Shown here in pieces: positions 45,987-54,167 of a stretch of DNA of 64,000 nucleotides. Position 1 is the first letter of the stretch. The number at the start of each line of letters is the position of its first letter. Origin of the DNA: DTU072 sp050309775 (GTDB taxonomy: Bacteria > Bacillota > Clostridia > Christensenellales > DTU072); NCBI GenBank assembly GCA_050309775.1, contig JBNRMV010000013.1, positions 124,001 to 188,000 on the forward strand, written 5' to 3'. The notes beneath the pieces were generated by a model. It worked only from the letters and a program-made list of their open reading frames with translations. It did not search any database and was not told the DNA's origin. The position numbers and the translations under genes were made by a program.

Positions 45987-47189
45987 TCAATCAATATTAT
46001 TTGATAGCGTATAGGTGATATTCAGTCCTTTTTCGTCATTTACTGCGGCAATATATTTCAGGATTTCATTAGAGGCTACGGCATAACAAATGCTCCCCGT
46101 AGCTGACAAATTGGAAATCTTAAAGCTGACCAGTCCCACCATTTCGCATAAAGGGTTGTAAACGCCTGCGCCGGAATTGCCCTCCAGCGTCAGGGCGTCA
46201 AGTTGCAACATTTGCGTATTTTCGTAATTGTAGGTTCCCATAACGCTTCCTAAGGATACCGTAATGCCCAATCCCAAAGTGTTGCCCATTATGACGGTTT
46301 CTTCCCCTATCTTGACAAAATCTGAGTTGCCTATCGAAGCAACGGACAAGTCCTCGGGGGGTGATACAATTTTTATTATTGCAAGGTCATGCTCAATATC
46401 ATAATCTATGACTTCAGCTGCAAACAGCGCAATATGCCCGTATACTGCCACATTGATTACGGAATATACGGTATAAGTGACGCTGCGTGTCGGATTGTTT
46501 ATGTCGCCGCCGATATGCTCGGTAGCATAAGTTATGGAGTGGGTATTAGTAATAATGTAGCCGTTGGTATTGAGGATTATTCCTGTGGCTCTTATGGACG
46601 GGGTTGCGGTGCTGCCGCTCAACACTTCAACGGTAGAGGGTCGAGCGCGCTGATTTACATACAAGCCTATAGACACATAGTCCTCAGGCAAATAGTATTC
46701 TCTCACATAATCCTTCAGAAGTTTCTCTGATATTTTGTTTTTCATGTCGTCCGAAATTATGTCGCCGAAGTTGAGCAAAAACTTCTCGTATGCCTGTTCG
46801 ACAGATATTTCTGTTTTTTTCTGAAAATATTGTGTAAAAATAAATCCAAAAACTATGTTGAGGGTGACAAGCAATATTATGGCAATAAAAAAATATGTCT
46901 TTAGCTTTGATTTCAACTCTCTGGCGTCCTGAGGCTCATCAGTCTGCCTTTTTGCTTTCAATCGGCTGAAAAACTTCTTAAAAGGTATTTGTATCGGCTC
47001 AGGTAGCGTGGGTTTGCGTACAGGTTTGTTGGACGCTTCAAGCGTGTTTTCCTCAGCGTCCATGCTTTCCGATGTGTCTTTGCGCTCAACTATGTCTATG
47101 CTTTCCGCTGTATCTATGCTTTCCGCTGTATCTATGCTATCCGCCGCATTTTTGCTTTCGGTTATATCCCTTTTGTCAAAATCAGACAT
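45987..47189 (-). CDS. Membrane-anchored S1C (HtrA-like) serine protease without PDZ domain
   Basis: The 400 residues begin with an acidic low-complexity tail (1-60) that includes repeats of the six-residue unit ESIDTA. A basic/Pro region and one TM helix (about 97-119, TYFFIAIILLVTLNIVFGFIF) follow. The trypsin-like domain is outside, with the triad visible as H in NTHSI, D in EHDLAII and S in LEGNSGAGVYN. No PDZ domain follows. The GAGG before the ATG at 47189 fits. It sits upstream of the giant MBG gene on the same strand, and divergent from a BspA-like gene. Quality control or processing of the neighbouring surface proteins is a reasonable guess only. Confidence 0.87.
   Translation of the reverse strand: MSDFDKRDITESKNAADSIDTAESIDTAESIDIVERKDTSESMDAEENTLEASNKPVRKPTLPEPIQIPFKKFFSRLKAKRQTDEPQDARELKSKLKTYFFIAIILLVTLNIVFGFIFTQYFQKKTEISVEQAYEKFLLNFGDIISDDMKNKISEKLLKDYVREYYLPEDYVSIGLYVNQRARPSTVEVLSGSTATPSIRATGIILNTNGYIITNTHSITYATEHIGGDINNPTRSVTYTVYSVINVAVYGHIALFAAEVIDYDIEHDLAIIKIVSPPEDLSVASIGNSDFVKIGEETVIMGNTLGLGITVSLGSVMGTYNYENTQMLQLDALTLEGNSGAGVYNPLCEMVGLVSFKISNLSATGSICYAVASNEILKYIAAVNDEKGLNITYTLSNNID
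47085..47150. repeat. 18-bp tandem repeats in the protease N-terminus
   Basis: On the plus strand the unit TCTATGCTTTCCGCTGTA is repeated nearly exactly two to three times with degenerate copies at the edges. It encodes ESIDTA-like hexapeptides, so copy-number change would keep the frame. Confidence 0.7.
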
Positions 47190-47293
47190 ATCTTACCTCA
47201 TTCCTTCGTTTCTGGCTTATCAGAATAATTATAGCACTAAATAGCAGGAAAGACAATGCGCAAGACTGAAAAAACCGCTTACTCATTAACAAC

Positions 47294-47322
47294 TTGACAC
47301 AAGCTCATTATTGGTATATTTT
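47294..47322 (+). promoter_or_regulatory. Promoter of the second BspA-like gene, probably leaderless
   Basis: Consensus TTGACA (47294-47299), 17 bases, TATTTT (47317-47322; TATATT at 47315 is an alternative with 15 bases). The ATG at 47329 is six bases after the -10 box and has no ribosome site. Confidence 0.55.
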
Positions 47323-47328
47323 AGTATT

Positions 47329-48777
47329 ATGAAGATTGTCAAATGGTATAAAGCCCAATCCAAATCCAAGAAAATTGTTTTCGTAATCGCAAGCGTGATA
47401 GTATTTCTTGCGGTTGGTTTTTTTAGCGTTGTAGGCACTCTCGTAATACGGGAAGATATCCAAAAGAAGACGATGAGCGCAAAGATTCACGACTTTATTG
47501 ACGCTCACGAAAAGAGGGACATTAACCGAATTGCCGGGCATTATTATGAACCGGACAGCCAAGATTATAAGAATATTGTACACAATCCCGATGACTATTT
47601 TTCTATCATTGAAATAGACCCGGTTATGGGCTCGCATTCTTTCACAATAACTTATGTACACACAAAGAAAGGCGGTATAGAGGTCGGCGGCGAAGTTGAG
47701 CTCTATGTAAATGATACTGTTGAAACACGCGGTTTCAGCTATTTTGCGTATAAAAGCAAAGGAAAATGGTATTTTTCCCTGCACAGCATAATAAACCAAT
47801 ACAGCCATTGGCCGGAAAACAATAATCATACCTTCCCTACAGTCATTTTGGATAAGACTATCCTTTCTTATACGGTACAACCCAATGAAATAATCGACCA
47901 CGGCACATTCATAGGATGCCAAAAATTGCTGATAGTAAACTTCCCGGGATTTTATGAAGAATTTGACCCAAACTGGTTCTACGATAACAAAAACCTTATC
48001 GCCATAAACTTTGATGAGTCCAACGATAAGTATTCATCAGTTGACGGCGTTGTTTTCAACAAAAGCCAAACCGAATTGATATTTTATCCCAAAGGCAAAA
48101 TCCAAAGCGCCGGCTTTGCGGACGGAACATATACTATCCCCTCCTCAGTTTCGACCATAAAAGAAAGCGCCTTTCAGAATTGCGCAGGCATAAGAACAAT
48201 AACTATCCCATCTTCTGTTAAGACCATTGAGGCTTATGCTTTTCAAAGTGTTCACAACCTCACCCAAATAAACTTTAGCGAGGGCATAGAATACATCGGG
48301 GACGGCGCTTTTAAGGACAGCATTAAACTTGAAAACCTTGTCTTGCCAAGCAGTATAAAAACCATTGGCAGAGAGGCATTTTATGGCTGTTTCGGCATAC
48401 TTGAACTAAACTTTAAGCAAAACAGCAACTTGACCTCTCTGGGCTTTGGGGCATTTGAAAGGTGCGCAAACATGCGAAGTATATCCCTCCCCGACAGCCT
48501 GAAAGCAATAGATAATTGGACCTTCCAGGATTGTCATGCTTTGGAAGAAATGCGCTTGCCCATCAACCTTAACTCAATCGGCATGTACGCATTCCGCAAT
48601 TGCTTAAACCTTACACAATTATATCTGCCAAAATCAGTAACCCATGTAGAAAAAGGCGCGTTTAGCGACTGCCGAAACCTGACCTTGCTCACGGCGCACT
48701 CCTCGCAGCCTGCAGGCTGGCACAATGAATGGAGCCATGGCTACAGGAACAGCATAATCTGGGACAGCCAACAATAA
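47329..48777 (+). CDS. Membrane-anchored BspA-like leucine-rich-repeat protein
   Basis: The 482 residues start MKIVKWYKAQSKSKK and have one TM helix (about 16-38) acting as a signal anchor. Residues 40-165 form a small extracytoplasmic alpha/beta domain of unknown type (it contains HAEKRD-like HEKRDINRIAGHYYEPD and a KGKWYFSLHSII strand). From about 170 to the end there are roughly ten LRR_5 units (TIKESAFQNCAGIRTITIPSSV and so on). The cap is an LLTAHSSQPAGWHNEW-type end as in other BspA proteins. The ATG at 47329 is used because an upstream TTG at 47311 lies inside the promoter. It is divergent from the S1C protease. Confidence 0.85.
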   Translation: MKIVKWYKAQSKSKKIVFVIASVIVFLAVGFFSVVGTLVIREDIQKKTMSAKIHDFIDAHEKRDINRIAGHYYEPDSQDYKNIVHNPDDYFSIIEIDPVMGSHSFTITYVHTKKGGIEVGGEVELYVNDTVETRGFSYFAYKSKGKWYFSLHSIINQYSHWPENNNHTFPTVILDKTILSYTVQPNEIIDHGTFIGCQKLLIVNFPGFYEEFDPNWFYDNKNLIAINFDESNDKYSSVDGVVFNKSQTELIFYPKGKIQSAGFADGTYTIPSSVSTIKESAFQNCAGIRTITIPSSVKTIEAYAFQSVHNLTQINFSEGIEYIGDGAFKDSIKLENLVLPSSIKTIGREAFYGCFGILELNFKQNSNLTSLGFGAFERCANMRSISLPDSLKAIDNWTFQDCHALEEMRLPINLNSIGMYAFRNCLNLTQLYLPKSVTHVEKGAFSDCRNLTLLTAHSSQPAGWHNEWSHGYRNSIIWDSQQ

Positions 48778-48813
48778 CGGAATTTTTACATATTAAAAGA
48801 AAAAACTACCCAC

Positions 48814-48843
48814 AAAAAAACTATCCGGCGGATAGTTTTTTTT
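48814..48843. terminator. Bidirectional terminator
   Basis: CTATCC, a three-base loop and GGATAG are flanked by AAAAAAA and TTTTTTTT, in the gap between the convergent BspA-like and lipoprotein genes. It can serve both. Confidence 0.85.
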
Positions 48844-48876
48844 GGACTTTGTATATTCTGTTTTTTGATTGTCAGT

Positions 48877-49737
48877 TTATTCTTGCCATGTGGTGCATTT
48901 TATGAGCGCCTCTGTGTCCCAATTATCGTCGTCAGTTATATCAATAGGAAAACCTCTGAATTCAATGTATAATGACAAATCTTCTTCGGTTATTACATAA
49001 GTCGGGTCATCCAATATTGTGATGTCGCCTTGCTGTTGAGCTTTTCTAATACCAAACTTAAATTGGTCATACTCAAGTCTTATCTCAGTGCCGGCAATCA
49101 TGTATGGAATAAACATGTGTCCGCGGGTGCTTCTGAGATACAATTCGTCATTTACAAAAAGTTTTACTTTGTCCATGCCGTCATTTTCTTTGGTTATGGC
49201 TGGCTTATTATTTTCCACTTTTTCATTGTATAAATAATACTCTTCCGGAAGTATTTGGTTATATTGTGAAAAAGCCGCTCTCATTCCGTAATTTGCAACT
49301 ACTTTGCTCATATCGAACTCTTTTTCTTTTTCTGCAATTACAACGGTGCAACCAGTTTGGTCAAATGTGTCTAACGGTTCGCTAATAAAGGCTCTATAAT
49401 CATAATCCTCCGATTCAAGACTGAGATAGTCCAAGGCCTTTGTTTTGCCTACGGAATCGGGGTCAGCATAATAAAAAGTGAACATTCCGTCTTCGTCTGA
49501 GGTAGCCGCATATTTCGCGTCCTCACCGAACATGAAACGAATGCCGCTCCTGTGTGCAAATTCCACATCGCCTACATAACCGACAAATTTAATGGCGCCC
49601 TCTGTATCAGCGGATACAACGCTTATTTTCTTTACTTCGGGAGTATCTTCTCCTTCAGAGTCTTTGCAAGAAATCAAAGCTGCGCCCAGCGACAAAGCAA
49701 GTATCACAATCAATAAAGTTGATAAAAATCTTTTCAT
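48877..49737 (-). CDS. Lipoprotein of unknown function
   Basis: The 286 residues start MKRFLSTLLIVILALSLGAALISC, a lipoprotein signal with acylated Cys24. AGGAG lies eight bases before this ATG, so an ATG at 49776 is less likely. The mature part begins with an acidic linker and a beta-rich domain (VVSADTEGAIKFVGYVGDVEF), where the phrase on converting a field in a 'DEDGMFTFYYADP' loop recalls carboxypeptidase-regulatory-like beta sandwiches. No catalytic motif is visible. It has its own promoter. Extracytoplasmic, membrane-tethered; function not recognised. Confidence 0.75.
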   Translation of the reverse strand: MKRFLSTLLIVILALSLGAALISCKDSEGEDTPEVKKISVVSADTEGAIKFVGYVGDVEFAHRSGIRFMFGEDAKYAATSDEDGMFTFYYADPDSVGKTKALDYLSLESEDYDYRAFISEPLDTFDQTGCTVVIAEKEKEFDMSKVVANYGMRAAFSQYNQILPEEYYLYNEKVENNKPAITKENDGMDKVKLFVNDELYLRSTRGHMFIPYMIAGTEIRLEYDQFKFGIRKAQQQGDITILDDPTYVITEEDLSLYIEFRGFPIDITDDDNWDTEALIKCTTWQE

Positions 49738-49766
49738 TTCCTTTTCTCCTAGATTTAGTTTTATAT

Positions 49767-49795
49767 ATTGTAGCATTCTTATGCCGTTATTTCAA
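49767..49795 (-). promoter_or_regulatory. Promoter of the lipoprotein gene
   Basis: TTGAAA (49790-49795, minus strand), 17 bases and TACAAT (49767-49772). It starts just past the terminator of the upstream esterase gene. Confidence 0.65.
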
Positions 49796-49809
49796 TAGTT
49801 AATATGAGC

Positions 49810-49834
49810 AAAAAAAAGGCTACCTTACGATAGC
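49810..49834 (-). terminator. Terminator of the esterase gene
   Basis: On the minus strand AGGCTA, an eight-base loop and TAGCCT are followed by TTTTTTT, ten bases after the stop codon. Confidence 0.8.
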
Positions 49835-49844
49835 CTGTCAGTTG

Positions 49845-50759
49845 TTATGAATTTTTGATAGCGTCTAAGAATTTCCACACCTCTTCAAAACACTCTTTTG
49901 AAATACTCTTGTACATATCAAGATGGTAGCAATGGTTGTCCATGGTTTTTGTGGACTTATGCGAGGAAACAGACACTCCTGCTTCTTTTAGTCTTTGTTC
50001 AAGTATTTCGCCCTGCCCTTGACACAACAAATCCTTTTCGGCATATGAAAGGAAGGTAGGACACCAGTCCGCATTGACATGGTCGGTAATGCCTATTTCT
50101 TTCAGCAAGGGGTATTCTTCGAGGTTTGAAAAATCTTTGGCAAGTTTCATTCCCAAGAAACAATCGCCTATATCCCTGATAAGCCCAAAAGGCAGTTTTG
50201 TTTTCAAAGCCGTCATAATGTCATAGGGTCCGGAAAAACTCAACAAGCCTGCTATCTTGACCTCAGGGTCCGGAATGTTCAATTGCGCGCGCAATTCCGG
50301 CTTGGTGCTGGCGGCTACAAGATAGGACGCAAGATATGCGCCGGAAGAATCGCCCGTTACAACGACTTTATCCAAATCAAGATTATAGTCCTTCGCTAGG
50401 GTTTTTAGGTAGTTCAGCGCATTCATGCAGTCAATAACCGCTGTGGGAAAGGGTGACGCCGGACTCAAGCGATAGTTTATGTTAAAGACAAACCAGCCAC
50501 GGTCGGCATAACGCGAACAAAGGCTTTTTCGGTGGCGCTTGTCGCCTGCGACATAACCTCCGCCATGTATGTTCAAAATAACGGGATAGGCTTGCCCTTC
50601 GTACTCTTTGTCAAAATATATGTCGCCTTTTGCTATGTAGGGATAGTTTTCGTCATAAACTATGTCTTTGATTACTGTAACCTTGGGATAGCGTTTGTAA
50701 TTCTGCGGAATGTGCAATAAGTAATCAATTGATTTGAACAACAATTCAGATTTAGTCAT
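49845..50759 (-). CDS. Alpha/beta-hydrolase esterase (HSL/Abhydrolase_3 type)
   Basis: The 304 residues show the family's oxyanion motif NIHGGGYVAGDKRH and nucleophile elbow VTGDSSGAYLA; the triad His is probably in DNHCYHLDMYK near the C-terminus, and the acid near ADWCPTFLSYAEKDLL. There is no signal peptide, so it acts in the cytosol on short-chain esters of unknown identity. AAAGGAG precedes the ATG. The gene begins 53 bases after the tRNA on the same strand and may be read from the tRNA promoter, since no other promoter is visible in that gap. Confidence 0.88.
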   Translation of the reverse strand: MTKSELLFKSIDYLLHIPQNYKRYPKVTVIKDIVYDENYPYIAKGDIYFDKEYEGQAYPVILNIHGGGYVAGDKRHRKSLCSRYADRGWFVFNINYRLSPASPFPTAVIDCMNALNYLKTLAKDYNLDLDKVVVTGDSSGAYLASYLVAASTKPELRAQLNIPDPEVKIAGLLSFSGPYDIMTALKTKLPFGLIRDIGDCFLGMKLAKDFSNLEEYPLLKEIGITDHVNADWCPTFLSYAEKDLLCQGQGEILEQRLKEAGVSVSSHKSTKTMDNHCYHLDMYKSISKECFEEVWKFLDAIKNS

Positions 50760-50812
50760 TCATTCTCTCCTTTCTTAAAGACATCTGCTAAAAAGCTGTC
50801 AAAAATAATGTT

Positions 50813-50889
50813 TGGCGTACCCGGAGGGACTCGAACCCCCAACCTTCTGATCCGTAGTCAGATGCTCTATCCAATTGAGCCACGGGTAC
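50813..50889 (-). tRNA. tRNA-Arg (anticodon ACG), CCA encoded
   Basis: The minus strand folds into a complete cloverleaf: acceptor stem GTACCCG/CGGGTAC, D-arm with GGCTCAATTGGATAGAGC, anticodon arm TCTGA-CTACGGA-TCAGA giving ACG, T-arm GGGGG-TTCGAGT-CCCTC (one mismatch region at the edge), discriminator G and encoded CCA. ACG is expected to be edited to ICG and read CGU, CGC and CGA. Confidence 0.96.
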
Positions 50890-50909
50890 ATAAAACAGTT
50901 GCTTATAGG

Positions 50910-50938
50910 AGTATAGACTTTTCTTGAAAAAATGTCAA
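50910..50938 (-). promoter_or_regulatory. Promoter of tRNA-Arg
   Basis: TTGACA (50933-50938, minus strand), 17 bases and TATACT (50910-50915). Transcription would start about 15 bases before the mature 5' end. Confidence 0.8.
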
Positions 50939-50959
50939 GAAAAAAACAAACAAAAATCG

Positions 50960-50982
50960 CTAGTACCCTAATTAGTACCCTA
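50960..50982. repeat. Two copies of TAGTACCCTAA
   Basis: TAGTACCCTAA occurs at 50960-50970 and 50972-50982, one base apart, upstream of the tRNA promoter. No gene lies in the 263 bases between the tRNA and potD; apart from this repeat and the hairpin at 51101-51131 I see nothing there. Confidence 0.6.
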
Positions 50983-51100
50983 AATTAAAAATCACCGTTA
51001 AAGTCAAAAGCCGTCGCAATAAGGGTTTTCTGTTATACATATATTTTGCCATTTTTAATTGCATATCCGCAAGCCTCAGCGTCAAGCGACACATTATGCC

Positions 51101-51131
51101 GCCAAAGGCGGAACATATTGCCGCCTTTGGC
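51101..51131 (-). terminator. Hairpin downstream of potD
   Basis: GCCAAAGGCGG, a nine-base loop and CCGCCTTTGGC form a perfect 11-bp stem 22 bases after the potD stop. There is no T-run after it. Next to it, TCAAGCGACAC (51082-51092) repeats one arm of the hairpins at 821 and 18730. Confidence 0.5.
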
Positions 51132-51152
51132 AATGCATTTCTTTTTTTATTT

Positions 51153-52559
51153 TTAATTGTCGTTGTTTTCGGTTTCTTCTTCGTCTGCCGTTTCGGTATT
51201 TTCGGAGTCGTATGCGGCTTTTGGTTGTGGCGCAGTATACGGTCTTTTTATCATTTTTCTGCCCCTCTTGTTCTTAAGGAAGAAGAACGCCACCACTCCG
51301 CCGGCAACTACGACTATTGCAACAATAACAACTATGAGAATCCAAGTTTTTCCGCCCTCGGCTTTTACGCGCTCCCACATTGCCACAACTTCGTCATTCA
51401 TTGCGCCGAAATCCTTCATTACGCCAAGTTTGTCATTGATGACGGGATATCTCAACTCGTCGCCAAAAAACTCTTCGGCGGTATAGCCGTTTTCTGTCAA
51501 TATGGCAATGGCGCCTGCATCTGAGCTCAGCGCTTCAATTGAAAGCGCGCTGGTATAACCGATTTCCATGGCGTTGCGCATGCTTTCCTCGGGTTGGCAA
51601 AGATAATTTATGAACATATAGGCTATATCTTTGTTTTGAGCGTTCTTTGGGATTGCCCAACCGTCAAACCAAATATTGCTGCCTATTTCCGGCACAAAAT
51701 AATTCAGGTTGTCATTTAGTTCCATTGCATACAATGCATCTCCGCTCCAAGCAAGGTCGGCATATGCCTTACCGGCAAGCATTTCTCCTTTACCGAAATC
51801 CACCTCATAGTCTTTCAAAAACTTTTTCTGTTCTCTCAGGACTTCTTCAACGGCCTTCAGAAGTGTGCCGTCTATGGTGTTTATGAGCTGTTGCACGCTC
51901 AATGTTTTGTATTTTTCAGGCAATCTGTCATTCTCTTTCAGATAAAGCACCGCAGCTACATAGGCGTCTCTTATGGAATCTTTGAAAAGGATCGTCTTGT
52001 TTAATTTTGTGTTGCCGCCCTTGTTCCAAAGCAAACCCCAGCCTGCGTCCAAATCAGCCTGCGTTACCACTTCGGAATTGTACAAAATGCCCAGCGTTCC
52101 CCACATGTAGGGAACAAAATAACTGTTCAGGCTCTTTTGCGCTCCGCCGACAGTCAGGTTGCCGAAAACATCGTCAACTTTGTCGGTTATTCTGGTATCA
52201 ATGTTGGCATAATTGGGGATTTTTGCCATATCCAGTTCTTCCAGCGCTCCGGTTCTGACCAATCTTTCTATGGCATATTCAGACGGACAAATGAGGTCGA
52301 CATTTGCGCCGCCTTTTGTGATATTTGTCAACATGGTTTCGTTGGTGTCAAAAGTCGAATAAACTATCTCCAGATTGTCGCCAGTTTGCTCGAAATAATA
52401 TTCCTCAAATTCGTCTATTATTTCCAAATCCATATACTCTGCCCAGTTATAAATCTTAAGTTGCACATTGGCAGCAAAAGCTGTAGTTTGGACGGATATT
52501 CCCATGACCATCGCCACAACCATTGCTAAAATAATTGCGGCACTAAAAACTTTTTTCAT
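51153..52559 (-). CDS. potD: Spermidine/putrescine-binding protein with C-terminal membrane anchor
   Basis: The periplasmic-binding-protein domain (about 28-380) is PotD-like: it opens NVQLKIYNWAEYMDLEIIDEFEEYY and includes VDLICPSEYAIERL, YMWGTLGILYN and GDALYAMELNDNLNYFVPEIGSNIWFDGWAIPK. PotD delivers polyamines to PotABC. The signal peptide ends in AFA-A (signal peptidase I), without a lipobox. Instead the protein continues with a TM helix (ILIVVIVAIVVVAGGVVAFFFL), a basic stop (KNKRGRK) and an acidic tail, so it is held by a C-terminal anchor. At 468 residues it is about 100 longer than E. coli PotD. AAGGAG precedes the ATG, which overlaps potC by 17 bases. Confidence 0.93.
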   Translation of the reverse strand: MKKVFSAAIILAMVVAMVMGISVQTTAFAANVQLKIYNWAEYMDLEIIDEFEEYYFEQTGDNLEIVYSTFDTNETMLTNITKGGANVDLICPSEYAIERLVRTGALEELDMAKIPNYANIDTRITDKVDDVFGNLTVGGAQKSLNSYFVPYMWGTLGILYNSEVVTQADLDAGWGLLWNKGGNTKLNKTILFKDSIRDAYVAAVLYLKENDRLPEKYKTLSVQQLINTIDGTLLKAVEEVLREQKKFLKDYEVDFGKGEMLAGKAYADLAWSGDALYAMELNDNLNYFVPEIGSNIWFDGWAIPKNAQNKDIAYMFINYLCQPEESMRNAMEIGYTSALSIEALSSDAGAIAILTENGYTAEEFFGDELRYPVINDKLGVMKDFGAMNDEVVAMWERVKAEGGKTWILIVVIVAIVVVAGGVVAFFFLKNKRGRKMIKRPYTAPQPKAAYDSENTETADEEETENNDN

Positions 52560-53367
52560 ATTTTTTCTCCTTTTCTGTTTTCTTCATATTTTTTCTTAGA
52601 TTTATAACTAAGATAAATGTCAAAATGGTAACCAGCAGAATGGAAAACACAGCAAACCAGAACGGGTTCAAGCCTCTTGCGTTGTGCTGACTGCTGTATA
52701 TATATGTGCTGAGCGTGTCTATCCCCGTCGTTGTGCCTTTGTTTATTTGGGTGATAATGAAATCATCCATTGACAGCGTAAACGCCATGGCAAAACCTGA
52801 CATAATGCCGGGAAAAATAATCGGAATAAGCACTTTGAACAGAGCCTTTGTCGGACTTGCTCCAAGGTCAAGCGCCGCCTCATAAATATTAGGGTCCATT
52901 TGAATCAGTCTGGGCATAACGGACAGCACAACATACGGTGTACAAAAAGAAATATGTCCGATAATCAACCTTAAATACCCTTCCGGGAAATCAAAGGTGA
53001 CAAAAAACAGCATCAGCGACACCGCCATGACTATTTCTGAATTGATTATGGGCAGTTGGTTGGTATTTTCGACAACCGCCCGCATCTTTCTTTTCAGATT
53101 AAAAATGCCGATTGCGGAAATCGAGCCCAGCACCGTTGCGCTGACGGAAGAAACCGCCGCAATAAACAGCGTATTTTTTAGCGCGCTCAATAAAAACTGC
53201 GTTTGATTGGAGTTGAGTATAGAACGATACGCATCAAAAGTAAAGCCGTTTGCAAAGGTAAAGTTTGAGGTATTTGCAAATGAAAACACTATTATCAGAA
53301 CAATGGGCGCATACAACAGGGCCAGTATGATATAAATATAAGCACTGCTAAGAATCTTCTTTACCAT
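52543..53367 (-). CDS. potC: Polyamine ABC transporter permease PotC
   Basis: The 274 residues hold about six TM helices with the permease EAA loop EAALDLGASPTKALFKVLIPIIFPGIMSG, typical of PotC/YdcV. It pairs with PotB to form the membrane channel. The start ATG overlaps the potB stop by seven bases, so coupling is likely. The C-terminus is basic and Lys-rich. Confidence 0.94.
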   Translation of the reverse strand: MVKKILSSAYIYIILALLYAPIVLIIVFSFANTSNFTFANGFTFDAYRSILNSNQTQFLLSALKNTLFIAAVSSVSATVLGSISAIGIFNLKRKMRAVVENTNQLPIINSEIVMAVSLMLFFVTFDFPEGYLRLIIGHISFCTPYVVLSVMPRLIQMDPNIYEAALDLGASPTKALFKVLIPIIFPGIMSGFAMAFTLSMDDFIITQINKGTTTGIDTLSTYIYSSQHNARGLNPFWFAVFSILLVTILTFILVINLRKNMKKTEKEKKYEKSF

Positions 53368-54167
53368 ATATTTCTTGCAACCTCCCCTTTGTTGACCTTG
53401 CCGATAAGCAAATTTGACACTACGACAAACACAAGCATAATCATAGACATTACGCTGCCGACGCCGTACATACCGTTGTTGAACTTGTTATAAATTGAAT
53501 CGCCGAAAAGATATGTGCCGCCAAGCAACTGGCTTATGGCAAAAGTTGAAATTGTCGGTATAAACACCATTGTTATTCCGCTTATTATGCCGGGCAGTGA
53601 CAACGGCAGTATAGTCTTCAAAAATACCGTCGGCGGGTCGGCGCCAAGGTCCTTTGCCGCCTCGCTGTAACTCTTGTCAATGTTTGACAATGTAGTATGC
53701 AACGGCAGTATCATAAACGGCAGGAAGTTGTATACCATACCGAATATAACCGTACCCATACCCAAATCTACTCTCAACGCCTCAAAAATGGCTCTTGTCG
53801 CCAGTGTGCGTATAAGAAAATTCACCCACATAGGCAAAATGAATAGCAGCACAAGCGTTTTGCCCGACTGCCTTTTCGACAAGATATAGGCTACGGGATA
53901 TCCGACAATAAGACATATCAGCGTGGTGATTATGCCCACCATAAGTGAGGTTAAAAGAGTAGGCAAACTGGCTCCATCGGTAGCCAGGGCTACAAAATTG
54001 CCCAAAGATAGCTTGCCATCGACAACAAAGGCATTGACCAGCACCAGTACCAACGGAGTAACCACAAAGAGCAGCAAAAAGAGGATATACGGATAAGAAA
54101 AAACACTCCGTGTGAACCGAAAACCTTTTATGGCGGCAACAATCTTTTGACTAATTTTCTTTGCCAT
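53361..54167 (-). CDS. potB: Polyamine ABC transporter permease PotB
   Basis: The 268 residues have six predicted TM helices and the EAA loop EAAKDLGADPPTVFLKTILPLSLPGIISG of binding-protein-dependent permeases. ATG 54167 is chosen over 54179 because GAGG then lies six bases upstream. It overlaps the end of potA by 17 bases. It works as the partner of PotC. Confidence 0.93.
   Translation of the reverse strand: MAKKISQKIVAAIKGFRFTRSVFSYPYILFLLLFVVTPLVLVLVNAFVVDGKLSLGNFVALATDGASLPTLLTSLMVGIITTLICLIVGYPVAYILSKRQSGKTLVLLFILPMWVNFLIRTLATRAIFEALRVDLGMGTVIFGMVYNFLPFMILPLHTTLSNIDKSYSEAAKDLGADPPTVFLKTILPLSLPGIISGITMVFIPTISTFAISQLLGGTYLFGDSIYNKFNNGMYGVGSVMSMIMLVFVVVSNLLIGKVNKGEVARNIW

Noticed and set aside
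50761..50812. Phage attachment site at the tRNA 3' end
   Set aside because: No repeat of the tRNA 3' end was seen in the window and there is no integrase gene.
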